Positions 36,476 through 44,371 of a stretch of DNA of 64,000 bases are shown here, piece after piece. The stretch's first letter is position 1; every line of letters begins with the position of its first letter. Under the pieces are notes generated by a model that saw nothing but the letters and a program-made list of their open reading frames with translations, was not told the DNA's origin and did not search any database. The stretch lies in assembly GCA_023386235.1 (NCBI GenBank), contig JAEWKC010000001.1, positions 1 to 64,000 on the forward strand, given 5' to 3'. The DNA is from Bacteroidota bacterium. Lineage in GTDB: Bacteria; Bacteroidota; Bacteroidia; Chitinophagales; Chitinophagaceae. A program made the position numbers and the translations under genes.

Positions 36476-37252
36476 ATGCCAAATAGTAAAAATAAAAAAC
36501 CTGTAATACTTATTACGAATGATGACGGTATTTTAGCGCCCGGCTTGCATGCTCTAGTAGAAGCCGTGAAAGAATTAGGAGAAATTGTAGTAGTAGCGCC
36601 CGATAAGCCTCAAAGCGGTATGGGACATGCCATCACTATAGGGCATCCGTTAAGACTAAACCAGGTAAACGTTTTTGGGAAGATAGAGGCCTGGCAATGT
36701 ACGGGAACGCCCGTGGATTGTGTAAAATTAGCTGTAGATAAAGTATTGAAGCATAAGCCTGATATATGTTTGAGCGGCATTAATCATGGAACAAATCATT
36801 CTATCAATGTTATTTATTCCGGCACCATGTCGGCAGCATTGGAAGCGTGCATTGAAGGTATACCCAGCATAGGCTTTAGCTTGAATGATTTTAGCCTGGA
36901 AGCAGATTTTGACGGGGCTAAAGAGTATGCCCGTTTTATTACAGAAAAATTATTGAGCAAGAAAAGAGATAAGCATATTTGCCTGAATGTAAATATTCCC
37001 AAAGCAAAAACTTTAGATATAAAGGGCGTAAAAGTTTGCAGACAGGCCTATGCCAAATTTGAAGAAGATTTTGAAGAGAGAGTGGATCCTTCGGGTAGAA
37101 AATATTTTTGGCTTACAGGAGAATTTGTCAATTTTGATAAGGATACCGATACAGATGTATGGGCATTGGAAAACAACTATGTAAGTGTGGTACCTGTATA
37201 TTTTGATCTTACACATTATGCCATCAAAGAAAAATTAGAGCAGGAGTTTTAA
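36476..37252 (+). CDS. surE: 5'/3'-nucleotidase SurE
   Basis: A 258-aa metal-dependent survival protein that dephosphorylates 5'- and 3'-nucleoside monophosphates. The N-terminal metal site is ILITNDDGILAPG with the two Asp residues, followed by VVVAPDKPQSGMGHAIT and the metal/phosphate segment SGINHGTN, then YSGTMSAALEA. Length is normal for the family. Cytoplasmic nucleotide salvage and stress survival. Divergent from the DUF445 gene. A long hairpin lies after the stop. Confidence 0.95.
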   Translation: MPNSKNKKPVILITNDDGILAPGLHALVEAVKELGEIVVVAPDKPQSGMGHAITIGHPLRLNQVNVFGKIEAWQCTGTPVDCVKLAVDKVLKHKPDICLSGINHGTNHSINVIYSGTMSAALEACIEGIPSIGFSLNDFSLEADFDGAKEYARFITEKLLSKKRDKHICLNVNIPKAKTLDIKGVKVCRQAYAKFEEDFEERVDPSGRKYFWLTGEFVNFDKDTDTDVWALENNYVSVVPVYFDLTHYAIKEKLEQEF

Positions 37253-37259
37253 TGCTTCT

Positions 37260-37311
37260 GTTAAAATTGCTTAAAGCGGGCATATTTTACCTATAAAATA
37301 GCAGTTTTAAC
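37260..37311. other. Long nested hairpin between surE and the barrel gene
   Basis: GTTAAAATTGCT (37260-37271) and AGCAGTTTTAAC (37300-37311) pair over 12 positions with one non-Watson-Crick position, and TATTTTA/TAAAATA (37283-37289, 37294-37300) nests inside. No T-run follows, so it is not a standard intrinsic terminator. It sits just before the promoter at 37320. Confidence 0.45.
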
Positions 37312-37319
37312 CGAATTGA

Positions 37320-37351
37320 TTGATAATTAAAATATTGAAGAAGTATATTTG
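37320..37351 (+). promoter_or_regulatory. Promoter TTG-N21-TATATTTG
   Basis: TTG at 37320-37322 and an exact TATATTTG -7 box at 37344-37351. The ATG of the barrel gene at 37379 is 27 bases downstream. A TTG at 37349 that extends the frame upstream falls inside this box, which argues against it as a start. Confidence 0.6.
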
Positions 37352-37378
37352 CGCGAACCAAAGAAGCTTATTTCAATA

Positions 37379-39994
37379 ATGATTATCAGAAAGTTACTCG
37401 CATTATCTGTATTTGTATGTAGTTCGTTTTTTGCTTTTGCGCAACATCCCGGTGGCATGGGTCAAATGCCCGGTGGTGCCATGCAACCGATGCAGTCTCA
37501 AAATATAGGCAGTCTAATAGGACGCGCTGTAGACAGCACAGGTCAGTCCATTGGCGGCGCTACGGTTCATGTTTTTAGAGTGATTCATGATTCAGCGAGA
37601 AACGCTGACAGAGACATGTTGTTATCTTCAGCGGTTACCAGTTCTAACGGCGATTTTACAATAGAAGGATTGCCCACCATGCAAAACCTGGCAATACAGA
37701 TATCTTCTATCGGTTATGAAACATACAGGCAAGATAATATCAGGATTATGCCAATGAACTCAGAAATCAATCTCTATTCCATCGCGCTTACCCGCAACGC
37801 CTCCAACCTCGCCGATGTGGTAGTTACTACCAATACCAGACAGTTTTTTGAAATGGGTGTAGACAGAAGAATTTTTAACGTAGACAATAATATCATTACA
37901 CAAGGACAAACCGCGGCAGAGGTAATGAAACAAATTCCTTCGTTAAGTGTGGATATTGACGGAAATGTTTCTGTAAGAAATGCCGCTCCTCAAATATTTG
38001 TAGACGGGCGTCCTACAACACTTACATTAGATCAGATACCGGCAGACATTATAGATAAGGTAGAATTGATCACCAACCCCGGAGCCAAATTCGACGCTTC
38101 CGGTGGCGGAGCGGGCATATTAAACATTGTGCTTAAAAAGAACAGAAGAATTGGCTACAATGGTGGTATAATGGCAGGCGCAGATACACAGGGCAGCTAT
38201 AATTTTGGCGGAGACATTAGTGTAAGGCAAGGCAAATTTAATGTATTTGCAAGAGGCATGTACAGAAACAGATATAACACAAGCACCAGCTTTACAGAAA
38301 GAGACAACAGAAATGATACACTGATAGTACAAAACGGAAACTCTACCAATACCGGTGGGTTCAAGTTTTTTAATCTTGGTACAGATTTTTTTCTCGACAA
38401 TAGAAATACTTTCACTTTATCGGGTACATACGTAAACGGGCAGTTTAATAGTGATAATGAACAACTGATAGATTCATTAAGCAGAAACAATCCTTACGCT
38501 TTTAATTCTGTATTGTCTAAATCCAATCATGAATTTACCAATTATGGCGCTATGTTTAGCTTTCGTCATAATTTTGATAGTTCCAGTCACTTTATTTCGC
38601 TTGATGCCAATTACAACCAGTCTACAGCTACCAACAGTTCCAATATTAATACACTCATGTACAGCGATGCCGCCAGATCTATATTAAGAAGACCGAACGT
38701 GCTGCAAAGGAATGCCGGTGATGGCTCTAACGGTTACTCAACCCTTCAGGTTGATTATGAAAATCCATTGAACGGTGTCTCAAAGTTCGGCGCGGGTGTA
38801 AGAGCCAACTTCTCCAATTTTAAAAGTGATAATTTGCAATATGTAGACTCAACCGGTCAGGGTGGAGATTTCTACATCTTTCAGCCATTAATTTCCAGCC
38901 GGTATAATTTTAATGAGCAGGTGTATGCAGGTTACCTAACCTTTTCTTCCAAAATAGGAGAGTTGTTTACTTACCAGTTAGGCTTGCGTGGTGAAAGCTC
39001 AAATTACGATGCTACCAACAATGCGTACACACGCACGGGACAAGATACTACTACTAACTTTAGTATAAAGTATCCTGTAAGCCTTTTCCCAAGCGCCTTC
39101 CTGACGTATAAATTGACCGAGTCGCAGGATTTACAGCTGAACTATTCCAGAAGAATTAACCGGCCTAATTTCTTCCAGTTGTTACCCACTCCCGATTTGT
39201 CTGATCCTTACAATGTGCGCGTGGGCAACCCCGGATTAAGACCCGAGTTCACCAATTCATTTGAAGTTTCGTATAATAAAACCTATAAAAACAGAGGTAA
39301 CTTTTTGGCAAGCGCCTATTGGAGAAACGCCAACAATCTCATAGTAGGCTATCAATATATAGATACTGCTGTTTCTGTAAGTCCCATTACAACCTTTATA
39401 AATGCCTCGCAAAGTAATACGCTGGGGCTTGAGCTGACCAATAAAATGAATATTTTAAAAATATGGGAATTAACGCTGAATGTGAACTTATTCAATTCCA
39501 AACTGGTAAGCAACTTTGGCACTAATCCTTTTGTAAATGAGAGATTCAGCTGGTTTGGTAAAATCAATAATAGTGTAAAGCTGCCTTATAATTTCACCTT
39601 TCAGCTTTCAGCCGATTATCAGTCTAAAACCGTATTGCCTACCGGTGGGGGCGGGAGAAGGGGCGGCGGCCCGGGCGGTGGCAATATAGCTACAGCGCAA
39701 GGATATATTATGCCTCGATTAGATTTTGACGCAGCTTTAAGGAAAGATTTCAAATTTAAAAATAATAATACCCTTACTGCATCTTTATCGGTGAGAGATT
39801 TATTCGCTACAAATAAATTTAAATCGTATTCCGAAACACCATTCATGATACAGAATGCTTATCGCTTTCGCGAACCGCAGGTTATCAGGCTTAACTTAAG
39901 CTACCGTTTTGGAAGAATGGATACCTCCATCTTTAAACGCAGAAGCCAGGGTATAAGCGATGATGCAAGAAGCAGCATTGGTGGGGATGAATAA
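37379..39994 (+). CDS. TonB-dependent-receptor-like outer-membrane beta-barrel protein
   Basis: About 871 aa with a Sec signal (MIIRKLLALSVFVCSSFFAF, cleaved before AQHPGG). After the signal comes a Met/Gly/Pro-rich linker (HPGGMGQMPGG), a carboxypeptidase-regulatory-like domain (about 40-140, GRAVDSTGQSIGGATVHVF), a plug-like domain (about 165-260, VEVMKQIPSLSVDIDGNVSV region) and the large barrel (OMP_b-brl_3 type) to the end. No TonB box is obvious. A Gly/Arg-rich insert (GGGGRRGGGPGGG) lies near residue 765 in a loop. No SusD partner is nearby, so a polysaccharide-utilisation role is not supported; the substrate is unknown. Followed by a strong terminator. Confidence 0.85.
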   Translation: MIIRKLLALSVFVCSSFFAFAQHPGGMGQMPGGAMQPMQSQNIGSLIGRAVDSTGQSIGGATVHVFRVIHDSARNADRDMLLSSAVTSSNGDFTIEGLPTMQNLAIQISSIGYETYRQDNIRIMPMNSEINLYSIALTRNASNLADVVVTTNTRQFFEMGVDRRIFNVDNNIITQGQTAAEVMKQIPSLSVDIDGNVSVRNAAPQIFVDGRPTTLTLDQIPADIIDKVELITNPGAKFDASGGGAGILNIVLKKNRRIGYNGGIMAGADTQGSYNFGGDISVRQGKFNVFARGMYRNRYNTSTSFTERDNRNDTLIVQNGNSTNTGGFKFFNLGTDFFLDNRNTFTLSGTYVNGQFNSDNEQLIDSLSRNNPYAFNSVLSKSNHEFTNYGAMFSFRHNFDSSSHFISLDANYNQSTATNSSNINTLMYSDAARSILRRPNVLQRNAGDGSNGYSTLQVDYENPLNGVSKFGAGVRANFSNFKSDNLQYVDSTGQGGDFYIFQPLISSRYNFNEQVYAGYLTFSSKIGELFTYQLGLRGESSNYDATNNAYTRTGQDTTTNFSIKYPVSLFPSAFLTYKLTESQDLQLNYSRRINRPNFFQLLPTPDLSDPYNVRVGNPGLRPEFTNSFEVSYNKTYKNRGNFLASAYWRNANNLIVGYQYIDTAVSVSPITTFINASQSNTLGLELTNKMNILKIWELTLNVNLFNSKLVSNFGTNPFVNERFSWFGKINNSVKLPYNFTFQLSADYQSKTVLPTGGGGRRGGGPGGGNIATAQGYIMPRLDFDAALRKDFKFKNNNTLTASLSVRDLFATNKFKSYSETPFMIQNAYRFREPQVIRLNLSYRFGRMDTSIFKRRSQGISDDARSSIGGDE

Positions 39995-40033
39995 TAAGAG
40001 ATAACACATCAAAAAAAATGAACTGATCTTTGT

Positions 40034-40056
40034 AAGAGCGCGTATATAGCGCTCTT
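40034..40056 (+). terminator. Terminator after the beta-barrel gene
   Basis: AAGAGCGC (40034-40041) pairs with GCGCTCTT (40049-40056) around a 7-base loop and runs into T residues to 40060, touching the 3' end of the convergent Crp/Fnr gene. Confidence 0.9.
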
Positions 40057-40058
40057 TT

Positions 40059-40652
40059 TTATTGTTTCTTTTGATGTCTTAAAGCAATGTCTTTTCTTAC
40101 ACGGCTAAGGCTTTCGGGCGTAATGCCTAAGTAGGAAGCAATCATTGCCTGCGGCACGCGAATCAAAATATCGGGATAAATTCTTATAAAATCTAGATAC
40201 CTTTCTTCTGCGCTATAACTCAAAAGCTGGTTGATTCTATTTTGTAGCTGACGTATATGATTCTGTAATAATTGTGTATTAAATTCAAGAAAACTCGCGC
40301 TTTGTTCTGAAAGGTTGTTCAAAAAATCCTGATCCAGGACTACCGCATTGGTTTCTTCCAATGCTTCAATAAAGAAGTCTGATTTCTCAATAGTGCAGGC
40401 GCTTTGCCTGTCGCTTATAAACCATCCTTCGGGAGCAAATTGCAGTACATGTTCTTTCCCTTTATTATCAATGGAATAATAGCGTAGCAATCCCTTTTGT
40501 ACAAAATAAGATTTTCTGGAAATATCTCCCTGCGGGCGAAGCATTTCACCTTTGCTTAAGCTTACCGTATAGCATTGCATCAACAGCTGATCAATAATTT
40601 CTTTGCTAACCTGTGTATGATTATTGACATAATCAGAAAAGTACTGTACCAT
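40059..40652 (-). CDS. Crp/Fnr-family transcription regulator
   Basis: A 197-aa regulator with an N-terminal cyclic-nucleotide-binding-like beta roll (about 20-120, KGEMLRPQGDISRKSYFVQKG, then FAPEGWFISD) and a C-terminal helix-turn-helix (about 155-192). The recognition helix region reads QAMIASYLGITPESLSRVRKD, the usual Bacteroidota form of this family. No Fe-S cysteine cluster is present, so it is not an oxygen-sensing FNR. The residues that bind cAMP in CRP are not clearly conserved; the effector is unknown. Likely autonomous; targets unknown. Confidence 0.88.
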   Translation of the reverse strand: MVQYFSDYVNNHTQVSKEIIDQLLMQCYTVSLSKGEMLRPQGDISRKSYFVQKGLLRYYSIDNKGKEHVLQFAPEGWFISDRQSACTIEKSDFFIEALEETNAVVLDQDFLNNLSEQSASFLEFNTQLLQNHIRQLQNRINQLLSYSAEERYLDFIRIYPDILIRVPQAMIASYLGITPESLSRVRKDIALRHQKKQ

Positions 40653-40795
40653 TTATGTTAATTTGAACACCCGAAATTACGATTTATATTATAATGAAAT
40701 TTAAAAATACATACAGGTATTTCAACAAAAATCAATGATATCCTTTTTGAGTGAAAAGTAAAAAGTATCGCCACTCAAATAATAAGTATAGTTTG

Positions 40796-41461
40796 CTACC
40801 AGCCTTTTTGATTCTCGCCCTGACCCTGCCCGGCCGAGCGTTTCATTATTTTGTTCTGAAGATTTTTCTCTTCTTCACGCAGGTTATCTAAGTATCTTTC
40901 AGCCTGCTCTTTGTTCATCCCTGTGTTGGGGTTTTGCTGGTTTTGTTGATTTTGATTCTGGCTTTGATCCTGGTTTTGATCCTGATCTTTATTTTGGTCC
41001 TGGCCGCCGCCGCCACCTCCACCTTGCTCCTGTTTCATTTTATTGATAGCGAACTGCAGGTTTTCCCTTGCCTGCCGGTCGTTCGGATTTATTCTGAGCG
41101 CGGATTTAAAATCTTCGATAGCTTCTTTGTATTTTTCGTTTTTGGCTTCGTTCACACCTTTATTGTAGTTTACAGTAGCTTTCAAATCCCTGCTCTTTAA
41201 GGATTTCAATGCTTCATTGTATATTTTGGTTGCTTCTTCTTTTTTATTGGTTTTATTATATGCAATAGCCAGATTCACTTTCGCGTGTTCATTGCCGGGG
41301 TTTATTTTCAAAGCCTGGTTGTACAGCTCGATCGCTTTGTTATAATCGCCTTTTCTGTAGGCGTCATTTCCCAAATTCACTTCTTTGTTTCCGTTGTTTT
41401 GAGCAAATAGAAATTGAGTAGTGAAAAGAAAAAACAGTACTAAAAAAAATTTGTTGTTCAT
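40796..41461 (-). CDS. batC: TPR protein of a Bat locus (BatC-like)
   Basis: A 221-aa secreted or periplasmic protein (signal to about residue 21, FLFAQ) with three to four tetratricopeptide repeats (about 27-135; EVNLGNDAYRKGDYNKAIELY, then KAINPGNEHAKVNLAIAYNK-type repeats). A low-complexity Gly run and Asp/Gln/Asn tract (about 149-180) and a helical tail ending RSAGQGQGENQKGW follow. It overlaps the BatB gene by four bases (ATGA), so translation is coupled. Bat proteins are linked to aerotolerance in Bacteroides, though the mechanism is unsettled. BatD, usually next, is absent. Confidence 0.82.
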   Translation of the reverse strand: MNNKFFLVLFFLFTTQFLFAQNNGNKEVNLGNDAYRKGDYNKAIELYNQALKINPGNEHAKVNLAIAYNKTNKKEEATKIYNEALKSLKSRDLKATVNYNKGVNEAKNEKYKEAIEDFKSALRINPNDRQARENLQFAINKMKQEQGGGGGGGQDQNKDQDQNQDQSQNQNQQNQQNPNTGMNKEQAERYLDNLREEEKNLQNKIMKRSAGQGQGENQKGW

Positions 41462-42477
41462 CTTACGCTTCTTTTTCTTTCATTGATAAAAATGTCCAAA
41501 ACTAATAGCAGCAGCATCAATCCTATCAGGTAAGGAAAACTGGAAGTGTATGTTTTGGCGCCGGTAACAGGAGATTCCAACAATTTTTTTTCCATGCCGT
41601 CAATGGCAACTGCTATTCTTTGCGCGGCGTTGGATTCATTGTCTAAAAGAAAATATCTGCCTTTTGTGTTATTGGCAATTTTTTGTAGTTGCTCTTCCCC
41701 AAGTCGGGATACAACTGTTTGACCGTTATTATCCTTTACAAAATCATTGATAGCCGGGTCAAAGATAGGCGTGCCTTCCTGGCTGCCAATGCCTACAGTA
41801 TATACAACTACGCCTGCGTCTTCTACTTCTTTTAATGCCGCGTTTGTTTTGTTGTCGTGATCTTCTCCGTCGGTAATTAAAATAACGGCTTTATGTTTTT
41901 TATCGTCTATGTTTCCTAAAGCCTGGTTGGCAATGTTCAGCGCATCGCCAATTTCCGTTCCCTGCACGGGCACCAGGTCGGGATGCAGGTTGGCAAGCAG
42001 CATTTTAGCGGCGCCCGCGTCGGTAGTCAGCGGCATTTGCAAAATAGCCTGTCCGGCAAAAACTACAAAACCAATTCTGTTGGAGCCTAAGTTGTCAATC
42101 AATTTATTCACCAGTAGTTTAGCCTGGTCCAGCCTTGTGGGCTTTACATCTTGTGCCAGCATACTCTTGCTTACATCAAGCGCTATAATTACATCAATGC
42201 CGCGCGCGTTACTGTTGGTGCCGGTATTGCCCCTGGTGTTTTCCTTTCTTAAGTTGACAGCGGCTAATATGCCCAGGAAAACGGTTGTAATTAAAAGAAT
42301 ATATTTCAGTTTGAATTTTCTTTTAGAAAAATTTCTGGTGAGCTGGTTCACGAGCTTCTCGTCTCCAATGCTTTTTTTAACTCTTTTTTTCCAGCTTAAT
42401 AAAGAATAGAAAAGTAGCACCAAAAGTAAAACTACCGGTAATGCCCAAAAGTATATGCTGTTTTCAAATGAATACAT
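41458..42477 (-). CDS. batB: VWA-domain membrane protein BatB
   Basis: A 339-aa inner-membrane protein. Two N-terminal helices (about 8-27 and 57-76) are followed by a von Willebrand A domain (about 90-290) with an intact metal-ion-dependent adhesion site DVSKSM, LTTDAG and ITDGEDHDN. A C-terminal helix (about 315-333) and a basic end (NERKRSVR) follow. It matches BatB/BatA. Normally moxR, a DUF58 gene, batA, batB, batC and batD lie together; here only batB and batC are present, with a beta-lactamase-like gene upstream. The locus is either split or reduced. Confidence 0.87.
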   Translation of the reverse strand: MYSFENSIYFWALPVVLLLVLLFYSLLSWKKRVKKSIGDEKLVNQLTRNFSKRKFKLKYILLITTVFLGILAAVNLRKENTRGNTGTNSNARGIDVIIALDVSKSMLAQDVKPTRLDQAKLLVNKLIDNLGSNRIGFVVFAGQAILQMPLTTDAGAAKMLLANLHPDLVPVQGTEIGDALNIANQALGNIDDKKHKAVILITDGEDHDNKTNAALKEVEDAGVVVYTVGIGSQEGTPIFDPAINDFVKDNNGQTVVSRLGEEQLQKIANNTKGRYFLLDNESNAAQRIAVAIDGMEKKLLESPVTGAKTYTSSFPYLIGLMLLLLVLDIFINERKRSVR

Positions 42478-42559
42478 TCAATATTTATTTTGCTAAAATT
42501 ATTCCATTAATTGAAACGCCTGGTGATTGTACAGATAATTTAACGTTTTGTATAACTGC

Positions 42560-43333
42560 TTATTTTTTTCCTTCAAAATAACCGTACTCTTTCAGTATGC
42601 TGCGCAATAGCGCTTCACTGTTATTCATCAATGTTGTAGCATCTGTGCTTTTGGTGGTCTGGCTAAAAAAATAAACGTGTTTATTTTCTATTATCCAACC
42701 ATTGATGTGCGCCACAAATCCTTCTGTATGTGTTGCCATTCCTTTGTTGTAGGCAAGTGTATATTTGCTGTTGCTTTCTCTGTGCAGCAGATTGCTTACT
42801 ACAGCCTGTGTTCTTTTTTGAAAGGGAAGATGTGAAAAATGCAAGCTGGTTATTAATCCCAATTGCTCATCGGAGGTTACTTGCAGCGAGCCATTTTTCC
42901 AAAAGGACGTTGTATCATTGTTAATGGCTGCATTTCCGTAATGCAGGCTGTCCAGCCACAGCTGTAGTCTCTCTTTGCCGATTCTTGCAGCCAGTGTATC
43001 AAAGAAAACAGCGTCTTTATCAAAAGCGGTTTTCAATGTAGATGCTACGCTATCGGCGGGCAATACGGTGTTCTCGTCAGTTAAGACACCGGTTTCTATG
43101 GCAATGAGCGCGTTTACTACATTAAAAGCAGTGCCGGGGCTATAGGTGGCATCTTTGTAATCGGAGAGGTTATAAATTTTAAAAGTTTCATTGGCGTTGT
43201 TCAGCAAGGCGAAAGAGCCTGTAAGATTTTTTTCTTTAAAAAACTTTTCAGGCGTATTGTCTGTTTCTACATTGTTAGGAGAACAATAAGCAAACAAAGT
43301 GCAGGACATCAAAACAAAAAATAAATTGCGCAT
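42560..43333 (-). CDS. Class D beta-lactamase-like protein with lost catalytic motifs
   Basis: A 257-aa probable lipoprotein (signal with Cys17, LFAYC) that keeps the class D (OXA) scaffold along its length: GSFALLN, NALIAIETGVLTDENTV, LAARIGKERLQLWLDSLHYGN, FWKNGSLQVTSDEQ and HVYFFSQ. The active-site motif SxxK, normally STFK in SPASTFK, reads TAFN (Thr68-Asn71), the SxV motif of segment II is DAV (107-109), and the KTG motif is replaced by NKGMA (196-200). With Ser, Lys and KTG gone, acyl-enzyme chemistry is not expected. A ligand-binding or structural role is inferred. It lies upstream of the Bat genes on the same strand, divergent from a TlpA gene, with a -7 box at 43351. Confidence 0.82.
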   Translation of the reverse strand: MRNLFFVLMSCTLFAYCSPNNVETDNTPEKFFKEKNLTGSFALLNNANETFKIYNLSDYKDATYSPGTAFNVVNALIAIETGVLTDENTVLPADSVASTLKTAFDKDAVFFDTLAARIGKERLQLWLDSLHYGNAAINNDTTSFWKNGSLQVTSDEQLGLITSLHFSHLPFQKRTQAVVSNLLHRESNSKYTLAYNKGMATHTEGFVAHINGWIIENKHVYFFSQTTKSTDATTLMNNSEALLRSILKEYGYFEGKK

Positions 43334-43350
43334 GCGGGTAAAATTTTGTG

Positions 43351-43358
43351 CAAAACTA
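43351..43358 (-). promoter_or_regulatory. -7 box TAGTTTTG for the beta-lactamase-like gene
   Basis: Exact TAnnTTTG on the minus strand, 17 bases before the ATG at 43333. No clear -33 box. Confidence 0.45.
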
Positions 43359-43412
43359 AGAATTAGATTTATTTTAAAGGAGATATTAACAGATATCTTT
43401 TAACTATTTAGT

Positions 43413-43420
43413 TATTTTTG
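43413..43420 (+). promoter_or_regulatory. -7 box TATTTTTG for the TlpA gene
   Basis: Exact TAnnTTTG match, 28 bases upstream of the ATG at 43449, in the divergent gap. Confidence 0.45.
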
Positions 43421-43448
43421 TATCGAATAATGCAAAGTTGTTCTGATA

Positions 43449-43973
43449 ATGAAAAAAAATATTTTATTTATACTCACTACTGTTTTTATTTGTTTGTCTG
43501 TGAGCGTGCAGGCGCAGCATAACGATGATCATGCGGAAGCCGCGCATAATCATTCCTTAGATCATGAATTGATTTTCAGGGATGTAAAAGGAGATACTAC
43601 AGCCCTTTCCTTATCGCGTGGAAAGGTAGTGTTCATCAATATCTGGGCGGTTTGGTGCGGACCTTGCAGAGAAGAATTGCCTGGGCTAAATGAATTGTAC
43701 CTAAAATATAAAGACAATAAAAACGTAACTTTCTTGTTTGTAGATGCTGATAGTAATCTTAAAAAAGCACAAAGGTTTTTAGACCGTCGTAATTATCAGA
43801 TTCCTTTATACGAATCGCTGAACGGCTTTCCTGCAAGCCTTTTCAGAGGAGCGGTGCCAACAACTATGGTGTTTGACCGCCAGGGAAAAATAATCATGTA
43901 CTATGAAGGCGCAGCGGATTATACCAATGAGAATTTTATACGCAAATTTGACGATTTTGTCAATAAGGGTTAG
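43449..43973 (+). CDS. TlpA-family thioredoxin-like protein
   Basis: A 174-aa periplasmic thiol-disulfide protein (signal to about residue 22, SVQAQ). The thioredoxin core spans about 40-172 with the redox motif WCGPC (Cys70, Cys73) in IWAVWCGPCREELPGL and the cis-Pro region in AVPTTMVFD. Between the signal and the core lies a His-rich stretch (residues 24-39) with five His plus acidic residues, which could bind metal. It likely reduces periplasmic disulfides, e.g. in cytochrome maturation or oxidative stress. Its stop overlaps the stop of the convergent gene by four bases. Confidence 0.88.
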   Translation: MKKNILFILTTVFICLSVSVQAQHNDDHAEAAHNHSLDHELIFRDVKGDTTALSLSRGKVVFINIWAVWCGPCREELPGLNELYLKYKDNKNVTFLFVDADSNLKKAQRFLDRRNYQIPLYESLNGFPASLFRGAVPTTMVFDRQGKIIMYYEGAADYTNENFIRKFDDFVNKG

Positions 43974-44320
43974 TTGTTCCCGGCTTTTCCTATTAATGAT
44001 TCCATCAGGAAGGTAACTATAGAAAGTACTACGCTGAACCAAAAAGCCGCCCACCAGCTTTCTACATGAAAACTGTCTACAATGCCCGATGCAAACTTAA
44101 TGATGATGGTGTTAATGACTAATAAGAACAAACCAAAAGTAATTAAAGTAATAGGCAGGGAAAGAAATACCAGTACCGGTTTTACAAAAGTATTAAGCAA
44201 ACCCAATACCAGCGCCACTATCAGCGGAGTAAAATTACTTTTTAACTCTATGCCCGGCAATAAATAAGCTGTGATAATGACAGCGAGCGTAGTTACTAAA
44301 AACTTTCCGAGAAGTCCCAT
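43970..44320 (-). CDS. Small membrane protein, phage-holin-IV/YvlD-like family
   Basis: About 116 aa starting MGLLGKFLVTTLAVIITAYLL; an upstream ATG at 44362 would add 14 unusual residues. Four hydrophobic segments (about 4-24, 31-52, 57-80, 92-110) with LPGIELKSNFTPLIVALVLGLLNTFVKPVL are typical of the family annotated as phage holin family or YvlD. Despite the name it is usually a chromosomal envelope protein, and no phage genes are nearby. Function unknown. Confidence 0.8.
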   Translation of the reverse strand: MGLLGKFLVTTLAVIITAYLLPGIELKSNFTPLIVALVLGLLNTFVKPVLVFLSLPITLITFGLFLLVINTIIIKFASGIVDSFHVESWWAAFWFSVVLSIVTFLMESLIGKAGNN

Positions 44321-44371
44321 CTTTAAAACAGATTTTGAAGTTAGTAGAAATATTTTTTTCAAAAGTAATTA

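Noticed and set aside
40746..40779. TTTGAGTG/CACTCAAA as a terminator of the Bat genes
   Set aside because: No T-run follows in either direction and the loop is 18 bases.
43970..44320. Prophage remnant
   Set aside because: Only the family name contains holin. No structural, lysis or packaging genes are near.
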